The notes beneath the pieces were generated by a model that was not told the DNA's origin, made no database searches, and saw only the letters and a list, made by a program, of their open reading frames with translations. A DNA stretch of 5,215 nucleotides from CAZMGD01 sp964565705. Lineage in GTDB: Bacteria; Actinomycetota; Acidimicrobiia; Acidimicrobiales; Ilumatobacteraceae. The DNA lies in assembly GCA_964565705.1 (NCBI GenBank), contig CAZMGD010000180.1:1-5215 (forward strand), read 5' to 3'. Of the stretch, positions 4,837-5,215 are shown piece by piece. Within the stretch, counting starts at the first letter, position 1, and each line of letters opens with the position of its first letter. A program made the position numbers and the translations under genes.

Positions 4837-5215
4837 TCACCAGCCGAGCAACCCGCGCACGTAGGCCGCCTGGCCGACGTGCTGGAGGCTGTCGTCGGCG
4901 ATGCTGACCAGCCGCACACCGAGCGTGACGGGGGGATCCCATCGCCGGTCGACGATCCGGTCGAGCTCGGCTGGCTGGAGCCGTCCCAACATCTGGCGGG
5001 TCCGGTCCTCGACCACGGCGAGGTAGTCGGTGAGCGCGTCAGGTCCGTCGGCGCGCACGGCCGCCATCTCCTCCGGCGTGTGGCCGTAGCCGGTGTTGCC
5101 GGGATCGGAGTCGAGCCCGAAGCGTGGTCCCCAGTCGTCCCCCACCCAGATCTGCTCCACGTCGAGGAGCTCGGAAACGTGGTGGTCCTGCACCCGCGCG
5201 AGGTGCCAGACCAAC
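4837..5215 (-). CDS. DinB / DUF664 family protein, C-terminal part (5' end outside window)
   Basis: The visible 125 codons belong to the DinB-like four-helix-bundle superfamily, in the actinobacterial DUF664 / mycothiol-dependent-enzyme-like group, whose members are small soluble metal-binding proteins of mostly unknown function. The evidence is WHLARVQDHHVSELL at the beginning of the visible part (candidate metal-binding histidines), the acidic linker with GYGHTPEEM, VEDRTRQMLGRLQPAEL in the third helix and the closing DDSLQHVGQAAYVRGLLGW. The second histidine of the usual HxxxH on the last helix is Ala (HVGQA), so the metal site may be altered or absent. Members usually have about 165-175 residues, so some 40 N-terminal residues lie beyond the right edge; the frame stays open to the edge and the TTG at 5214 is not a credible start. 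It converges on the acyl-CoA dehydrogenase gene with 13 bases between stop codons and no visible terminator. Its function cannot be stated. Confidence 0.8.
   Translation of the reverse strand, partial: LVWHLARVQDHHVSELLDVEQIWVGDDWGPRFGLDSDPGNTGYGHTPEEMAAVRADGPDALTDYLAVVEDRTRQMLGRLQPAELDRIVDRRWDPPVTLGVRLVSIADDSLQHVGQAAYVRGLLGW

Overview
The window looks like chromosomal DNA of a high-GC actinobacterium. The evidence is strong G/C bias at third codon positions, frequent GTG starts, AGGGG-type ribosome binding sites and actinobacterial-type protein families. An uncultured or Acidimicrobiia-like lineage would fit, but that placement is an inference from style, not a phylogeny.

Layout, left to right. 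(1) On the minus strand, positions 1-1382 hold the N-terminal 460 codons of dihydroxy-acid dehydratase (ilvD, branched-chain amino acid synthesis), running off the left edge. (2) A 104-bp divergent intergenic region carries two short inverted repeats. (3) On the plus strand, 1487-2338 encodes a metallo-beta-lactamase-fold hydrolase with a complete metal-binding set. (4) A 387-bp region without a convincing protein gene (2339-2725) is the most interesting part. It has a TTGACA promoter overlapping the hydrolase stop codon, then about 257 bases whose two ends can pair with each other and which contain several further helices, then a 13-bp GC-rich terminator hairpin. I read this as a candidate stand-alone structured RNA gene of a family I do not recognise. 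A second promoter-like element and a 7-5-7 inverted repeat follow just before the next gene. (5) On the plus strand, a short-chain dehydrogenase/reductase (2726-3637) and an acyl-CoA dehydrogenase (3630-4823) overlap by 8 bases and form a two-gene operon. (6) On the minus strand, convergent and cut by the right edge, lies a DinB/DUF664-family protein (4837-5215).

The SDR and acyl-CoA dehydrogenase are both oxidoreductases of the kind used in beta-oxidation-like breakdown of acyl-CoAs (fatty acids, branched acids or steroid side chains), and probably serve one pathway. The inverted repeat in front of them looks like a repressor operator. ilvD, the hydrolase and the DinB protein have no evident functional link to that pair. 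No tRNA, rRNA, CRISPR array or mobile element is visible.
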